NCBI RefSeq assembly: GCF_003410055.1
Contig: NZ_QUZK01000038.1
Coordinates: 1-64,000, forward strand
Direction: 5' to 3'
Length of the DNA stretch: 64,000 nt
From: Wenzhouxiangella sediminis
Lineage (GTDB): Bacteria; Pseudomonadota; Gammaproteobacteria; Xanthomonadales; Wenzhouxiangellaceae
Shown: piece after piece, positions 20,366-28,159 of the stretch
Layout: each line of letters begins with the position of its first letter
How positions within the stretch are numbered: position 1 is the first letter of the stretch
Translations under genes and position numbers: made by a program
Notes under the pieces: model-generated
The model's database searches: none
Told to the model about the DNA's origin: nothing
The model's input: the letters and a program-made list of their open reading frames with translations, nothing else

Positions 20366-22490
20366 CCGTCGCTTGCTGCATCAGCAGTTCCTGCACATGA
20401 AGTTTGGCGTTGTTCGATCGGACCAGCCGCCACTGCCCCTGACCGTCCAGTTCCCATGCCTGCACGTCCTCGCGGAACACCAGGTCGATGCTGTCGTGCC
20501 GCACGCGCTCGGCTGCCTCCGGGTCGTCGATGGGAAAGCAGACTTCCACCCGCTGGAACAGGTTGCGCCCCATCCAGTCGGCGCTGGAGGCCCAGGTTTC
20601 CGGGTCGCCGTCGTTGCCGAAATGATAAACCCTCGAATGCTCCAGGAATCGGCCCAGCACCGAACGAACCCGGATATTCTCCGAAAGGCCGGGAATGCCG
20701 GGCCGCAGGCAGCAACTGCCGCGCACCACCAGACGTATCCTCACCCCCGCCCGCGAGGCCGCGTAGAGCGCGCGGATGACGCCGGCCTCGGTCAGTCCGT
20801 TCATCTTGGCCATGATCAGGCCCGGCTTGCCGGCGCGGGCCAGTTCGGCCTCGCGTTCGATACGGCCGAGGATGAAGTCGTGCAGATCGAAGGGCGACTG
20901 CACCAGGCGCTTGAGCGGCTGGGCGCGGCCGTAGCCGGACAGCAGCTGGAAGACGCGGTGGACGTCCTGGGCGATGACAGGGTCGGCGCTGAGCATGCCC
21001 CAGTCGGTGTAGGCCTTGGCTGTACCCTGATGGTAGTTGCCCGTGCCCAGATGAACATAGCGACGCAGGCGTCGCCCCTCGCGCCGCACGATCAGCATCA
21101 TCTTGGCGTGCGCCTTGTGACCGACCACCCCGTAGACGACCTGCACGCCGGCTTCCTGCATGCGCGTGGCCAGGCTGATGTTGGCTTCTTCGTCGAATCG
21201 CGCCCGCAGCTCGACGACGACGGTTACGTCCTTGCCGTTGCGGGCGGCCTCGATAAGCAGGTCGGCCAGCATCGAATCCACGCCCGTGCGGTAGAGGGTC
21301 TGCTTGATCGCCAGCACCTGGGGATCCCGGGCGGCCTGCCGCGCCAGGTCGAGCACCGGCTGGAAGCTGTCGTAGGGATGGTGCAGCACGTGGTCGCACC
21401 GCCGGATGCTCGCGAACAGGTCGCTGCCCGGCCCCAGCGAACGCGGGATGTGCGGATTGAAGGGCGGAAACTTCAGGTCCGGCCGGTCGGCCAGGTCGTA
21501 GACGGCGACCATCCGGTTGAGGTTGACCGGGCCGTTGCAGTGGTAGACGTCGTCGAGGTCCACCCCGAACTTGCTCGCCAGCAGGTTGACGACGTGTTCC
21601 GGGCAGCCGGCCGCCACCTCGAGCCGGACCGCTTCCGCGAAACCGCGTTCCATGAGTTCGCCTTCCAGGGCCCGCGCGAGGTCCTCGACCTCTTCCTCGT
21701 CGACCAGCAGTTCGCTGTTGCGGGTCACCCGGAACTGGTAGCTGCCGAGCACTTCCATGCCGGGGAACAGCTCGTCGATGAACTCATGGACGATCGAGGA
21801 CAGGAAGACGAAGTCGTCGGGGCCGGCCGAATAGCTTTTCGGAATGCGGATGATGCGCGGCAGCGAGCGCGGCGCGCGCACGAGCGCCATCGCGCTGCTG
21901 CGTCCGAACGCGTCGCGCCCTGACAGCGAGACGGCGAAGTTCAGGCTCTTGTTGAGTATGCGCGGAAAGGGATGCGCCGGGTCCAGTCCGAGCGGGCTGA
22001 GCACCGGCAGGATCTGGGTGCGAAAGTGATTGTGCAGCCATCGGCGCTGGCGCCGGGTGAAACGATTGCGGGCGATGATCCGGATGCCCTGCTCGCGCAG
22101 CGCCGGCAACAACTCTTCGTCGAGCACGCGGTACTGCGCTTCGACCATCTCGAGGACGCGCTCGCGGATGGCCGCCATGGTGCCCTGCGGCGACAGGCCG
22201 TCGGCGCCGGGCTGGTTGACGCCGTGCCGGATGCGCTGGCGCGTGGAAGCCACGCGCACCTCGAAGAACTCGTCGAGGTTGGTGCAGGAAATGCACAGGA
22301 AACGCAGGCGTTCGAGCAGGGGTGCCGTCTCGTCGCGGGCCAGGGCCAGCACGCGGCGGTGAAAGGCCAGCAGGCTGGTTTCGTGGTTGAACAGCAGCTT
22401 GGGCGCTTCGAGATCGTCGGAGGACCAGCGCTCCAGCGCTTCGGCGAGCTGCGTGACCCGCTGTTTGCCGTCGATGGTTTCGGCCGGCAT
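20358..22490 (-). CDS. ppk1: Polyphosphate kinase 1
   Basis: Makes inorganic polyphosphate from ATP through a phosphohistidine. The 710-residue protein has the N-terminal helical domain (CTNLDEFFEVRVA), the catalytic PLD-like halves with HHPYDSF and YGVVGHKAHAKM (phosphohistidine region), and LNGLTEAGVIRALY-type C-terminal blocks. The open frame begins 40 codons earlier, but ATG 22490 (MPAETIDGKQRV) has AGGGGA upstream and family length. It is the first gene of ppk1-ppx-epmA. Confidence 0.95.
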   Translation of the reverse strand: MPAETIDGKQRVTQLAEALERWSSDDLEAPKLLFNHETSLLAFHRRVLALARDETAPLLERLRFLCISCTNLDEFFEVRVASTRQRIRHGVNQPGADGLSPQGTMAAIRERVLEMVEAQYRVLDEELLPALREQGIRIIARNRFTRRQRRWLHNHFRTQILPVLSPLGLDPAHPFPRILNKSLNFAVSLSGRDAFGRSSAMALVRAPRSLPRIIRIPKSYSAGPDDFVFLSSIVHEFIDELFPGMEVLGSYQFRVTRNSELLVDEEEVEDLARALEGELMERGFAEAVRLEVAAGCPEHVVNLLASKFGVDLDDVYHCNGPVNLNRMVAVYDLADRPDLKFPPFNPHIPRSLGPGSDLFASIRRCDHVLHHPYDSFQPVLDLARQAARDPQVLAIKQTLYRTGVDSMLADLLIEAARNGKDVTVVVELRARFDEEANISLATRMQEAGVQVVYGVVGHKAHAKMMLIVRREGRRLRRYVHLGTGNYHQGTAKAYTDWGMLSADPVIAQDVHRVFQLLSGYGRAQPLKRLVQSPFDLHDFILGRIEREAELARAGKPGLIMAKMNGLTEAGVIRALYAASRAGVRIRLVVRGSCCLRPGIPGLSENIRVRSVLGRFLEHSRVYHFGNDGDPETWASSADWMGRNLFQRVEVCFPIDDPEAAERVRHDSIDLVFREDVQAWELDGQGQWRLVRSNNAKLHVQELLMQQATDG

Positions 22491-22572
22491 GCACGTTTCC
22501 CCTGAAAAGATCAGCCCTCTACGATAGCGCTCGGACGATGACAGTTTGTTGACGGCCCGCCGCTGTGCCGTT

Positions 22573-24069
22573 TCAGTCGGAGAACCCCAGCGGCTGGCGT
22601 TCGAGTTCACGGGAAGAAAGGCGTAATCTTTCGGCGCGCAACTGGTTCAGACGGGCGGTGACGCGCGAGCGCTGGTAGTAGTCGAGATCCTCGCGTTCGT
22701 TGATTCGCTCGAGCTGGACGATGGCTTCCTGTATGCCGCCGCGCATGTAGTAGCTTTCGGCCAGGGCCTCGGCGGCACGGATCTCGTCGCCGGCGCGGTC
22801 GGCGGCACGGGCGTAGAGTTCGGTCATGTTGACGTCGTCGGGGTAATCGCGCAGGTAGCTGCGCAGGATTTCGGCGGCGCGCTCGGCGCGCTCGGCATCG
22901 CGCTCGTGCATCAGGGTCCGGGTGTACTGGGTGGTGACGAGGCGGTTGCCCGGGTACTGCAGGTACAGGCTCTCGAGGATGTCCAGGCTCTCGGCGACGC
23001 GGCCCTCGGCGACCAGCAGCTCGGCTTCGAGCAGCTGGTAGAGCTGCCGGTCCGGGTCCCTGTCGAGCAGCCACTCGACCTGCCCGCGGGCGTCATCGAG
23101 GCGGCGGTCGGAGAGCAGGGTCATGGCCAGGCCGTAGCGCATGGCTGCTTCCGGTCGCTTGGACGCTTGTTCGATGCGGGCGCGGAACCAGGCCTCGGCG
23201 TCGGCCGAATCGGTCAGCATGGCGCGCAGTCGCGCCTGGACGTAGTGAAAATCGGTGCCGTCGCGGGTCACGCTGCCCTCGAGCTGTTCGGCGCGCGTGC
23301 GCGCTTCGGCAATCCGGTTGATGGTCAGCGGATGGGTGCGCAGGAGTTCCGGAGGTCCCTCGCCCATGACCCGGGTGATCTGGTTGAGCCGCTCGAAGAA
23401 GCGGGTCATGCCGTGGGCGTCGTAGCCGCCGCGGGCGAGCAGGGCGATGCCGATCCGGTCGGCTTCCGCCTCGGATTGGCGAGTGTGGTTGATCTGGAAC
23501 TGCTGGGCCAGGCTCATGCCGCCCATCAGGATCGCCTGGGCGGCGTCGCCTTCAGCGCCCGCGGCACCCGCGGCGATCGCCAGCCCGAGGGCGGCGAGCA
23601 TGGTCGGCAGCGAGACTTCCTGCTGGTTCTCCAGGCCGCGCGCCAGGTGATCCTGGGTGACGTGCGCGATTTCATGGGCGACGACGCCGGCCACCTCGCT
23701 TTCGTCGTGGGCGGCCAGGATCAGCCCGGAATTCAGGGCGATGACGCCCGCCGGGGCGGCGAAGGCGTTGATGCTGGGGTCGCGGAGTACGAAGAAGTGG
23801 AAGGGGTCGTCGGACTTGTCCGAGTAGGACACCAGGCGGAAACCCATGTCGCTGAAATAATCGCGAATCAGCGGATCCTCGACGAGCAGTTCGTGGGAGC
23901 GCATGTATTGCTCGAACTCGTGCGGGAAGCTCTCGGCCTCCTGCGGCGACAGAATCCGCGTGCTGGTACCGCCGAGATCGGGCAGGCGCACGGAATCATC
24001 GGCCCCCGCCGTAGTGGCCACGGCTACAATGAATGCGACGAGCAGGGTCTTGGGAATCAAATGCGTCAT
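22573..24069 (-). CDS. bepA: BepA-like periplasmic M48 metalloprotease
   Basis: A periplasmic chaperone/protease of the outer-membrane assembly pathway (BepA/YfgC family). The 498 residues start with a signal peptide (about 1-23, cleaved near TAGA-DD). The peptidase has HEIAH at 132-136 and QSEAEADRIG near 198-207 for the third zinc ligand. The C-terminal half (about 290-498) is a run of helical TPR-like repeats, as in BepA, which docks on the BAM complex. It is divergent from the sulfur-relay genes and 82 bases upstream of ppk1 on the same strand. Confidence 0.92.
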   Translation of the reverse strand: MTHLIPKTLLVAFIVAVATTAGADDSVRLPDLGGTSTRILSPQEAESFPHEFEQYMRSHELLVEDPLIRDYFSDMGFRLVSYSDKSDDPFHFFVLRDPSINAFAAPAGVIALNSGLILAAHDESEVAGVVAHEIAHVTQDHLARGLENQQEVSLPTMLAALGLAIAAGAAGAEGDAAQAILMGGMSLAQQFQINHTRQSEAEADRIGIALLARGGYDAHGMTRFFERLNQITRVMGEGPPELLRTHPLTINRIAEARTRAEQLEGSVTRDGTDFHYVQARLRAMLTDSADAEAWFRARIEQASKRPEAAMRYGLAMTLLSDRRLDDARGQVEWLLDRDPDRQLYQLLEAELLVAEGRVAESLDILESLYLQYPGNRLVTTQYTRTLMHERDAERAERAAEILRSYLRDYPDDVNMTELYARAADRAGDEIRAAEALAESYYMRGGIQEAIVQLERINEREDLDYYQRSRVTARLNQLRAERLRLSSRELERQPLGFSD

Positions 24070-24128
24070 CGATCACTCAGACCGGCTGAAGGGGTCTTGG
24101 TTTCACCGGCGACGAGAATGGGCAGCCA

Positions 24129-24482
24129 TTGAACGAGTTCATACAGTACCACCGAATCCTGATGATCCGAGCCGCGCCGGGGAGCGAGCAGAGCCTGCAG
24201 GCCCTCCGGCGGGCGGAAGCCTGGCGCGACGAGAGCGACCGGCTGCTGGTGTTCTTCCACGGGGAGGGCGTCGAACATGCCGCCGCCGAGGAGCCCTCCG
24301 CCGAATGGCGCCGGCTGGCGAGCTGGCACGGCGTGGTGCTGGCGGTGTGCAGCGGGTCCTGGTCGCGCCGTCACGACGAGCCGCCGGTCGACCCGTTCAT
24401 GCTCTCCAGCCTGGTCGGATTCTGGAACCATGCGCTCGAAGCGCGTGAGGTGACCTGCTGCGGAGTCGCCGATGCAGGCTGA
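24129..24482 (+). CDS. DsrE/TusD-like sulfur relay protein
   Basis: A small DsrE-fold protein, 117 residues from a TTG start. The core strand HRILMIRAAPGSEQSLQALRRA matches the first strand and helix of TusD/DsrE, so the later ATG at 24162 would cut that strand and is less likely. C74 in LAVCSGSW lies where TusD and DsrE carry the persulfide cysteine. TusD homologues pass sulfur from TusA to the DsrC/TusE tail protein for tRNA 2-thiouridine or for sulfur oxidation. Its stop overlaps the next start by 11 bases. Identity to TusD is low and the family call rests on length, Cys position and neighbours. Confidence 0.65.
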   Translation: MNEFIQYHRILMIRAAPGSEQSLQALRRAEAWRDESDRLLVFFHGEGVEHAAAEEPSAEWRRLASWHGVVLAVCSGSWSRRHDEPPVDPFMLSSLVGFWNHALEAREVTCCGVADAG

Positions 24483-24780
24483 GCCCTGGGTGATCGTCGT
24501 CGCGGCAGCGCCCGGGGAACCGGGCAGCCGCGAGATGCTCGAGCTGGTGCTCGCCGGCGCCACCCTCGAAGTCGAGATGCTGGTCGTCTTCGAGGCGGAA
24601 GGGCTGGCGCACCTCGAGCCGGAGCCATTCGCGCCCTGGCGGCAGCTCTTGGATTTCGAGCTGGCCGAGGTTCGCGCGCGCGGCTCGGGCGAGGCCCTGC
24701 TTCCGGCCGGCGTGTCGGCCATCGACGACGAAGCCTTCGAGAATGTTTGCCGCCATGCGGCAGGAGTGCTGAGACTGTGA
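24472..24780 (+). CDS. DsrF/TusC-like small protein
   Basis: 102 residues with a DsrE-like alternating pattern: strand WVIVVAAAPGEPGS, helix REMLELVLAGATLE and strand VEMLVVFEAEGLAHL. It overlaps the preceding DsrE-like gene by 11 bases and the next gene by 4 (GTGA). No conserved cysteine is seen in the core, as in TusC/DsrF, which are structural partners. The call is from order and fold pattern. Confidence 0.55.
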   Translation: MQAEPWVIVVAAAPGEPGSREMLELVLAGATLEVEMLVVFEAEGLAHLEPEPFAPWRQLLDFELAEVRARGSGEALLPAGVSAIDDEAFENVCRHAAGVLRL

Positions 24781-25121
24781 ACGACGCGACCCGCCAATTG
24801 TTCGTGGACGGCCGGCCGGTCTCGCTCGACGCCGACGGCTTTCTCGTCGATTCCGGACAGTGGTTCCCGGAAGTCGCCGAGGCCCTGGCCGAGCGCGACG
24901 GCGTGCGGCTGGGCGAAGCGCACTGGTGGTTGATCGAGTTCGTGCGCGACTACCAGGCTCGCTACGGCAATCCACCGCTGATGCGCGTGGTCGTTGCGGA
25001 GTATCCCAAGCGCCACCCCGATAGCCGGGGCAGCCGTGAACTCTACCGGCTGTTCCCCGAAGGCCCGGTCCGCGAAGCCTGCCGCTACGGCGGCCTGCCC
25101 AAGCCGGATTGGTGTATTTGA
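24777..25121 (+). CDS. DsrC/TusE-family protein with both redox cysteines
   Basis: A 114-residue DsrC-family sulfur carrier. GYLV-type start, EHW-like block (GEAHWWLIEFVRDYQ), LYRLFPEGPVREAC and the C-terminal arm GGLPKPDWCI are diagnostic. The penultimate cysteine (C113) is the sulfur acceptor common to TusE and DsrC. A second cysteine (C102) occupies the CysB position that marks DsrC proper and is Thr in E. coli TusE. GTG at 24777 overlaps the previous stop and is chosen over an earlier ATG at 24747 inside the upstream gene. No TusB/DsrH gene follows. Confidence 0.9.
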   Translation: MNDATRQLFVDGRPVSLDADGFLVDSGQWFPEVAEALAERDGVRLGEAHWWLIEFVRDYQARYGNPPLMRVVVAEYPKRHPDSRGSRELYRLFPEGPVREACRYGGLPKPDWCI

Positions 25122-25148
25122 AAACAAGGGGTTCAGGGTTCAGGAGCG

Positions 25149-25204
25149 CCTGAAACCTGAAACCTGAAACCCGAAACCTGAAACCTGAAACCTGAAACCT
25201 CAAA
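25149..25204. repeat. CCTGAAA heptamer array, 8 units
   Basis: Eight head-to-tail 7-bp units, six perfect CCTGAAA, one CCCGAAA and one CCTCAAA, fill the spacer between the DsrC-like gene and grxC. A short inverted GGGTTCAGG precedes them (25136-25144). The same heptamer recurs at 47776, 48012, 55982 and 58599. Confidence 0.9.
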
Positions 25205-25232
25205 CCCAGCAAACCAGGAGCAACCAAACCCG

Positions 25233-25490
25233 ATGAGCAAGCAAGTCGTGATGTACACCAAGCCCACGTGCCCCTTCTGCACCGCCGCCGAGCGGCTGTT
25301 CAGGAGCAAGGGCGTGGATTTCGCCGTAATCGATATCGCCGCCGAGCCCGAGCGGCGCGACGAGATGATCGAGCGTAGCGGTCGCCGCACGGTGCCGCAG
25401 ATCTTCATCGGCGACGAGCACGTCGGCGGCTTCGACGATCTCGACGCACTCGACCAGGAGGGCGCGCTCGATCGCATGCTCGGCCTGTAG
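25233..25490 (+). CDS. grxC: Glutaredoxin 3-like
   Basis: An 85-residue dithiol glutaredoxin reducing disulfides and mixed glutathione disulfides. Active site CPFC at residues 13-16, cis-proline loop TVPQIFI (about 53-59) and the GSH-binding GGFDDLDAL (65-73) are present. AGGAG at 25216-25220 supports the start, with the heptamer array immediately upstream. Confidence 0.95.
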   Translation: MSKQVVMYTKPTCPFCTAAERLFRSKGVDFAVIDIAAEPERRDEMIERSGRRTVPQIFIGDEHVGGFDDLDALDQEGALDRMLGL

Positions 25491-25525
25491 GGTCGTTGAA
25501 CGTGATGCCGGGGCGCCACAGGATC

Positions 25526-25531
25526 TATAAT
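25526..25531 (+). promoter_or_regulatory. -10 box before the isocitrate dehydrogenase gene
   Basis: Perfect TATAAT, 44 bases before the GTG start. A TTGAAC lies upstream at 25496 but at 24-base spacing, too far to pair, so only the -10 is convincing. Confidence 0.4.
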
Positions 25532-25575
25532 GGGCGGTTTCCGTTCAACCGCTTGATCACTACAGGAACAGCAGC

Positions 25576-26583
25576 GTGACGCAGCAAATCACCGTTATCC
25601 GGGGCGACGGCATCGGCCCCGAAATCATGGACGCCACCCTCCGCATGCTCGACGCCATCGGTGCGGGGCTGACGTATGACTTCCAGCTCGCCGGCATGGC
25701 GGCCCAGGAGGAAACGGGTGAGCTGCTGCCGCAGGACACGCTCGATTCGATCGAAAAGAATCGCATCGCCCTCAAGGCGCCGCTGACCACCCCGGTGGGC
25801 GGCGGCTTCAAGTCGCTCAACGTCGCGCTGCGCAAGCATTTCGACCTCTATGCCAACGTTCGTCCGGCGATCAGCTTCAAGGGTTCGAACTCGCGCTACG
25901 AGAACATCGACCTGATCACCGTGCGCGAGAATACCGAGGGTGCTTACCTGGGCGAGGGCGCGTGGACCGCGCCGGACGACAGCCGGGCCGAATCCAAGAT
26001 GGTCGTCACCCGCAAGGGCTGCGAACGCATCGTGCGCTTCGCCTTCGACCTGGCGCGCCGGGCCGGCCGCAAGAAGGTCACCGTGGTCCACAAGGCCAAC
26101 ATCCTCAAGGACGTCACCGGCATGTTCCTGCGTGTCGCCCACGAGGTGGCCGAGGAGTACGACGATATCGAGAGCAACGACCTGATCGTCGACAATGCCT
26201 GCATGCAACTGGTCATGCGTCCCGAGCAGTTCGACGTGATCGTCACGACCAACCTGTTCGGCGACATCATCTCCGACCTGTGCGCCGGCCTGGTCGGCGG
26301 CCTCGGCCTGGCGCCGGGCGCCAACATCGGCGAGAAGGCGGCCATGTTCGAAGCGGTTCACGGTTCGGCGCCGGACATCGCCGGCAAGGGCATCGCCAAC
26401 CCATGTGCGCTGATGCTGGGCGCCGCCCAGATGCTCGAACATCTCGACGATCACGACCGCGCCGGGCGCGTGCGCCGGGCCATCGCCGAGGTGATCGAGG
26501 CCGGCGACCGCACGACGCCCGATCTCGGCGGCAGCGGCACTACGGAGAGCTTCACCGACGCCATCTGCGAGCGCCTGGGCTGA
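25576..26583 (+). CDS. NAD-dependent isocitrate dehydrogenase
   Basis: Oxidative decarboxylation of isocitrate to 2-oxoglutarate in the TCA cycle. The 335-residue protein starts MTQQITVIRGDGIGPEI and belongs to the short, NAD-specific beta-decarboxylating dehydrogenase branch related to eukaryotic IDH3, not the 416-residue NADP Icd. Substrate arginines lie in NVRPAISF and VRENTEGAY, a catalytic Lys in VHKANILK and NLFGDIISDL binds metal. HGSAPDIAGKGIANP is the cofactor region. A homoisocitrate or isopropylmalate dehydrogenase is less likely given the N-terminal sequence. GTG at 25576 has AGGAA upstream. Confidence 0.9.
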   Translation: MTQQITVIRGDGIGPEIMDATLRMLDAIGAGLTYDFQLAGMAAQEETGELLPQDTLDSIEKNRIALKAPLTTPVGGGFKSLNVALRKHFDLYANVRPAISFKGSNSRYENIDLITVRENTEGAYLGEGAWTAPDDSRAESKMVVTRKGCERIVRFAFDLARRAGRKKVTVVHKANILKDVTGMFLRVAHEVAEEYDDIESNDLIVDNACMQLVMRPEQFDVIVTTNLFGDIISDLCAGLVGGLGLAPGANIGEKAAMFEAVHGSAPDIAGKGIANPCALMLGAAQMLEHLDDHDRAGRVRRAIAEVIEAGDRTTPDLGGSGTTESFTDAICERLG

Positions 26584-26822
26584 GGTTCCGGCGCCTTGGG
26601 CCGGCATGCGCGGGCCCGGCGGCATGCGGTCCGGCCACGTCGGCCGGTCTGCGTCGGGTGAGGGGAGGGCGTTGTTGCGCTTCCGCAACACGCCAGAGGG
26701 GCGCGAAGTTCCCGTACCTGCAGTGCTTTCGGCGCCGGCGTTGCATTTCTCTCGATTCGGCGTTGTATTTTCGCCATCGGTGACGGTAAACTTGCTCCAT
26801 CATTGGCGGAAAGTCCGAAACC
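26584..26822. other. Spacer between IDH and the outer-membrane protein gene
   Basis: GTTGCG/CGCAAC (26674-26689) form a short hairpin without a T-tract, possibly ending the IDH transcript. The rest carries only the promoter listed separately. Confidence 0.4.
26763..26792 (+). promoter_or_regulatory. Sigma-70-like promoter for the outer-membrane protein gene
   Basis: TTGTAT, 18-base spacer, TAAACT; the GTG start follows 30 bases later. Moderate match to both hexamers. Confidence 0.4.
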
Positions 26823-28016
26823 GTGAAGCAACGGCTCCTTTCAATCTGTGTCCTGGCAGTCTCCCTGGTGGCGGCGCAGGCGGCCTGGTCGCTGCCGAGA
26901 ACGGCGGGATCGGTTCACCTGACGCCCTATGCAGGGATGTCTTGGTTCGTGGCCGGCTTCGAACTGGGCCCCTGGGAGCAGTACCTGGTCAATGAGATCA
27001 CGCCGGAACTCGAGCGGCTGTCGGCGCGGGAGATTCCTCACGTCAGCTGGCTGCACTTCGACGAAACGATCATCCTGCCGGACTTCGCCCTGCCCCTGAT
27101 GCGCGGGGAGGGGCGCTCGCCGCTGCGCCTGTCGTTCCGTCAGTCGCGTCTCAGCCTGATGCTCGGCGAGTCGCTTTCGGAAAACATTCGACGCGCCGAC
27201 CGCTTCCAGCAGTCGATCGTCATGCCGGGCCTGACCCACAGCGTGAGCGAGAACAGCGATCTCACGGTCAGCGCGGTGCTGGCCAGCCAGCAGTTTGGAA
27301 CGGCCGCGATGAACTTGCAGCAGGCCACGACGCGCATGGGTATCGGTGAGCGAATCGACACCCTCTACTTCGATCCTGCGCGCACCGAGATTTCCCACGG
27401 GACCGGTCTGCGATTCGCCCTGAGCAGCGAACTCGTCACCGGCGTTCGTCTCGAAGCGGCCTTCCAGTCGCGCATCAACATGGACGAGTTCGCGACCGTT
27501 CGGGGGGTGCACGGCGCCAGCGCCGAACTCGACATTCCGCCTCGTCTTCAGGTCGGACTCGAGTTTCATGCCACGCCCCGTTCCTGGCTGAACTTCGGCG
27601 TATCCCAGATCTTCTACAGCGACGTCGGCGCCTTTCCCAGCCAGTCGCTTCCGGCACGCTTCACCGCGCTGCTCGGTGATCGCAACAGCCCGGACTTTGC
27701 CTGGGACGACCTGACCGTCTACAGCCTCGGTTGGCGCTGGCGCGCGGCCGACGACATCGAGTTGTTCGTCGATTACCGCACACGCACCCAGCCACGGCCG
27801 ACGGCACCGACCCTGGCCGCAGCGCTCGATTCGGAACTGGCCAGCAACGCCGTCATCGCCGGGCTTTCCAAGGACGTCGGCAAGCGCAGCCGCCTCCACC
27901 TGAACGCGGCGTATGCGCCGCCCGAGTATGCATTCGGCGGCAACCTGCTGGGCGTGATCAGCGACGAACTCGACCAGGATCTCGAGGTCCAGGCGATGAT
28001 GAGCTTCGACTTCTGA
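26823..28016 (+). CDS. Outer-membrane beta-barrel protein, FadL/OmpP1-like
   Basis: 397 residues with a clear signal peptide (MKQRLLSICVLAVSLVAAQA, cleaved near AWS-LP). Many alternating amphipathic strands follow, and the chain ends in an aromatic residue (MMSFDF), a typical outer-membrane barrel signature. The C-terminal strands (SLGWRWRAADDIELFVDYRT, HLNAAYAPPEYAFGG) resemble long-chain fatty-acid transporter-type barrels, but the NPA-like FadL motif is not seen, so the substrate is unknown. GTG start at 26823. It stands alone between IDH and the PerM-type transporter. Confidence 0.7.
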   Translation: MKQRLLSICVLAVSLVAAQAAWSLPRTAGSVHLTPYAGMSWFVAGFELGPWEQYLVNEITPELERLSAREIPHVSWLHFDETIILPDFALPLMRGEGRSPLRLSFRQSRLSLMLGESLSENIRRADRFQQSIVMPGLTHSVSENSDLTVSAVLASQQFGTAAMNLQQATTRMGIGERIDTLYFDPARTEISHGTGLRFALSSELVTGVRLEAAFQSRINMDEFATVRGVHGASAELDIPPRLQVGLEFHATPRSWLNFGVSQIFYSDVGAFPSQSLPARFTALLGDRNSPDFAWDDLTVYSLGWRWRAADDIELFVDYRTRTQPRPTAPTLAAALDSELASNAVIAGLSKDVGKRSRLHLNAAYAPPEYAFGGNLLGVISDELDQDLEVQAMMSFDF

Positions 28017-28075
28017 CGAGCGAGCGCGAACGATTCGTCTTTACCCGCAGCTACAACACTCCTGAACGGCACGGT

Positions 28076-28111
28076 GCCCGGTGGCCTTCTTGCGGGGAAG
28101 GCCCACCGGGC
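28076..28111 (+). terminator. Long hairpin after the outer-membrane protein gene
   Basis: GCCCGGTGG-CCTTC pairs with GAAGG-CCCACCGGGC (14 pairs with one bulge). The tail AGGGCTTTCT is only partly T-rich, so termination is likely but not certain. Confidence 0.5.
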
Positions 28112-28147
28112 AGGGCTTTCTGGCACCCCTGAATGTCCTCTCGCCCT

Positions 28148-28153
28148 TATAAT
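28148..28153 (+). promoter_or_regulatory. -10 box giving a leaderless PerM-type gene
   Basis: Perfect TATAAT ending 6 bases before ATG 28160. The expected +1 coincides with the start codon. No -35 match and no Shine-Dalgarno sequence. Confidence 0.5.
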
Positions 28154-28159
28154 CGAACC

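Noticed and set aside
24747-24790. A TusB/DsrH gene between the TusC-like and DsrC-like genes
   Set aside because: The two genes overlap by four bases and no third frame of suitable length exists.
25149-25204. CRISPR array
   Set aside because: Units of 7 bases are contiguous with no spacers, so these are tandem microrepeats.
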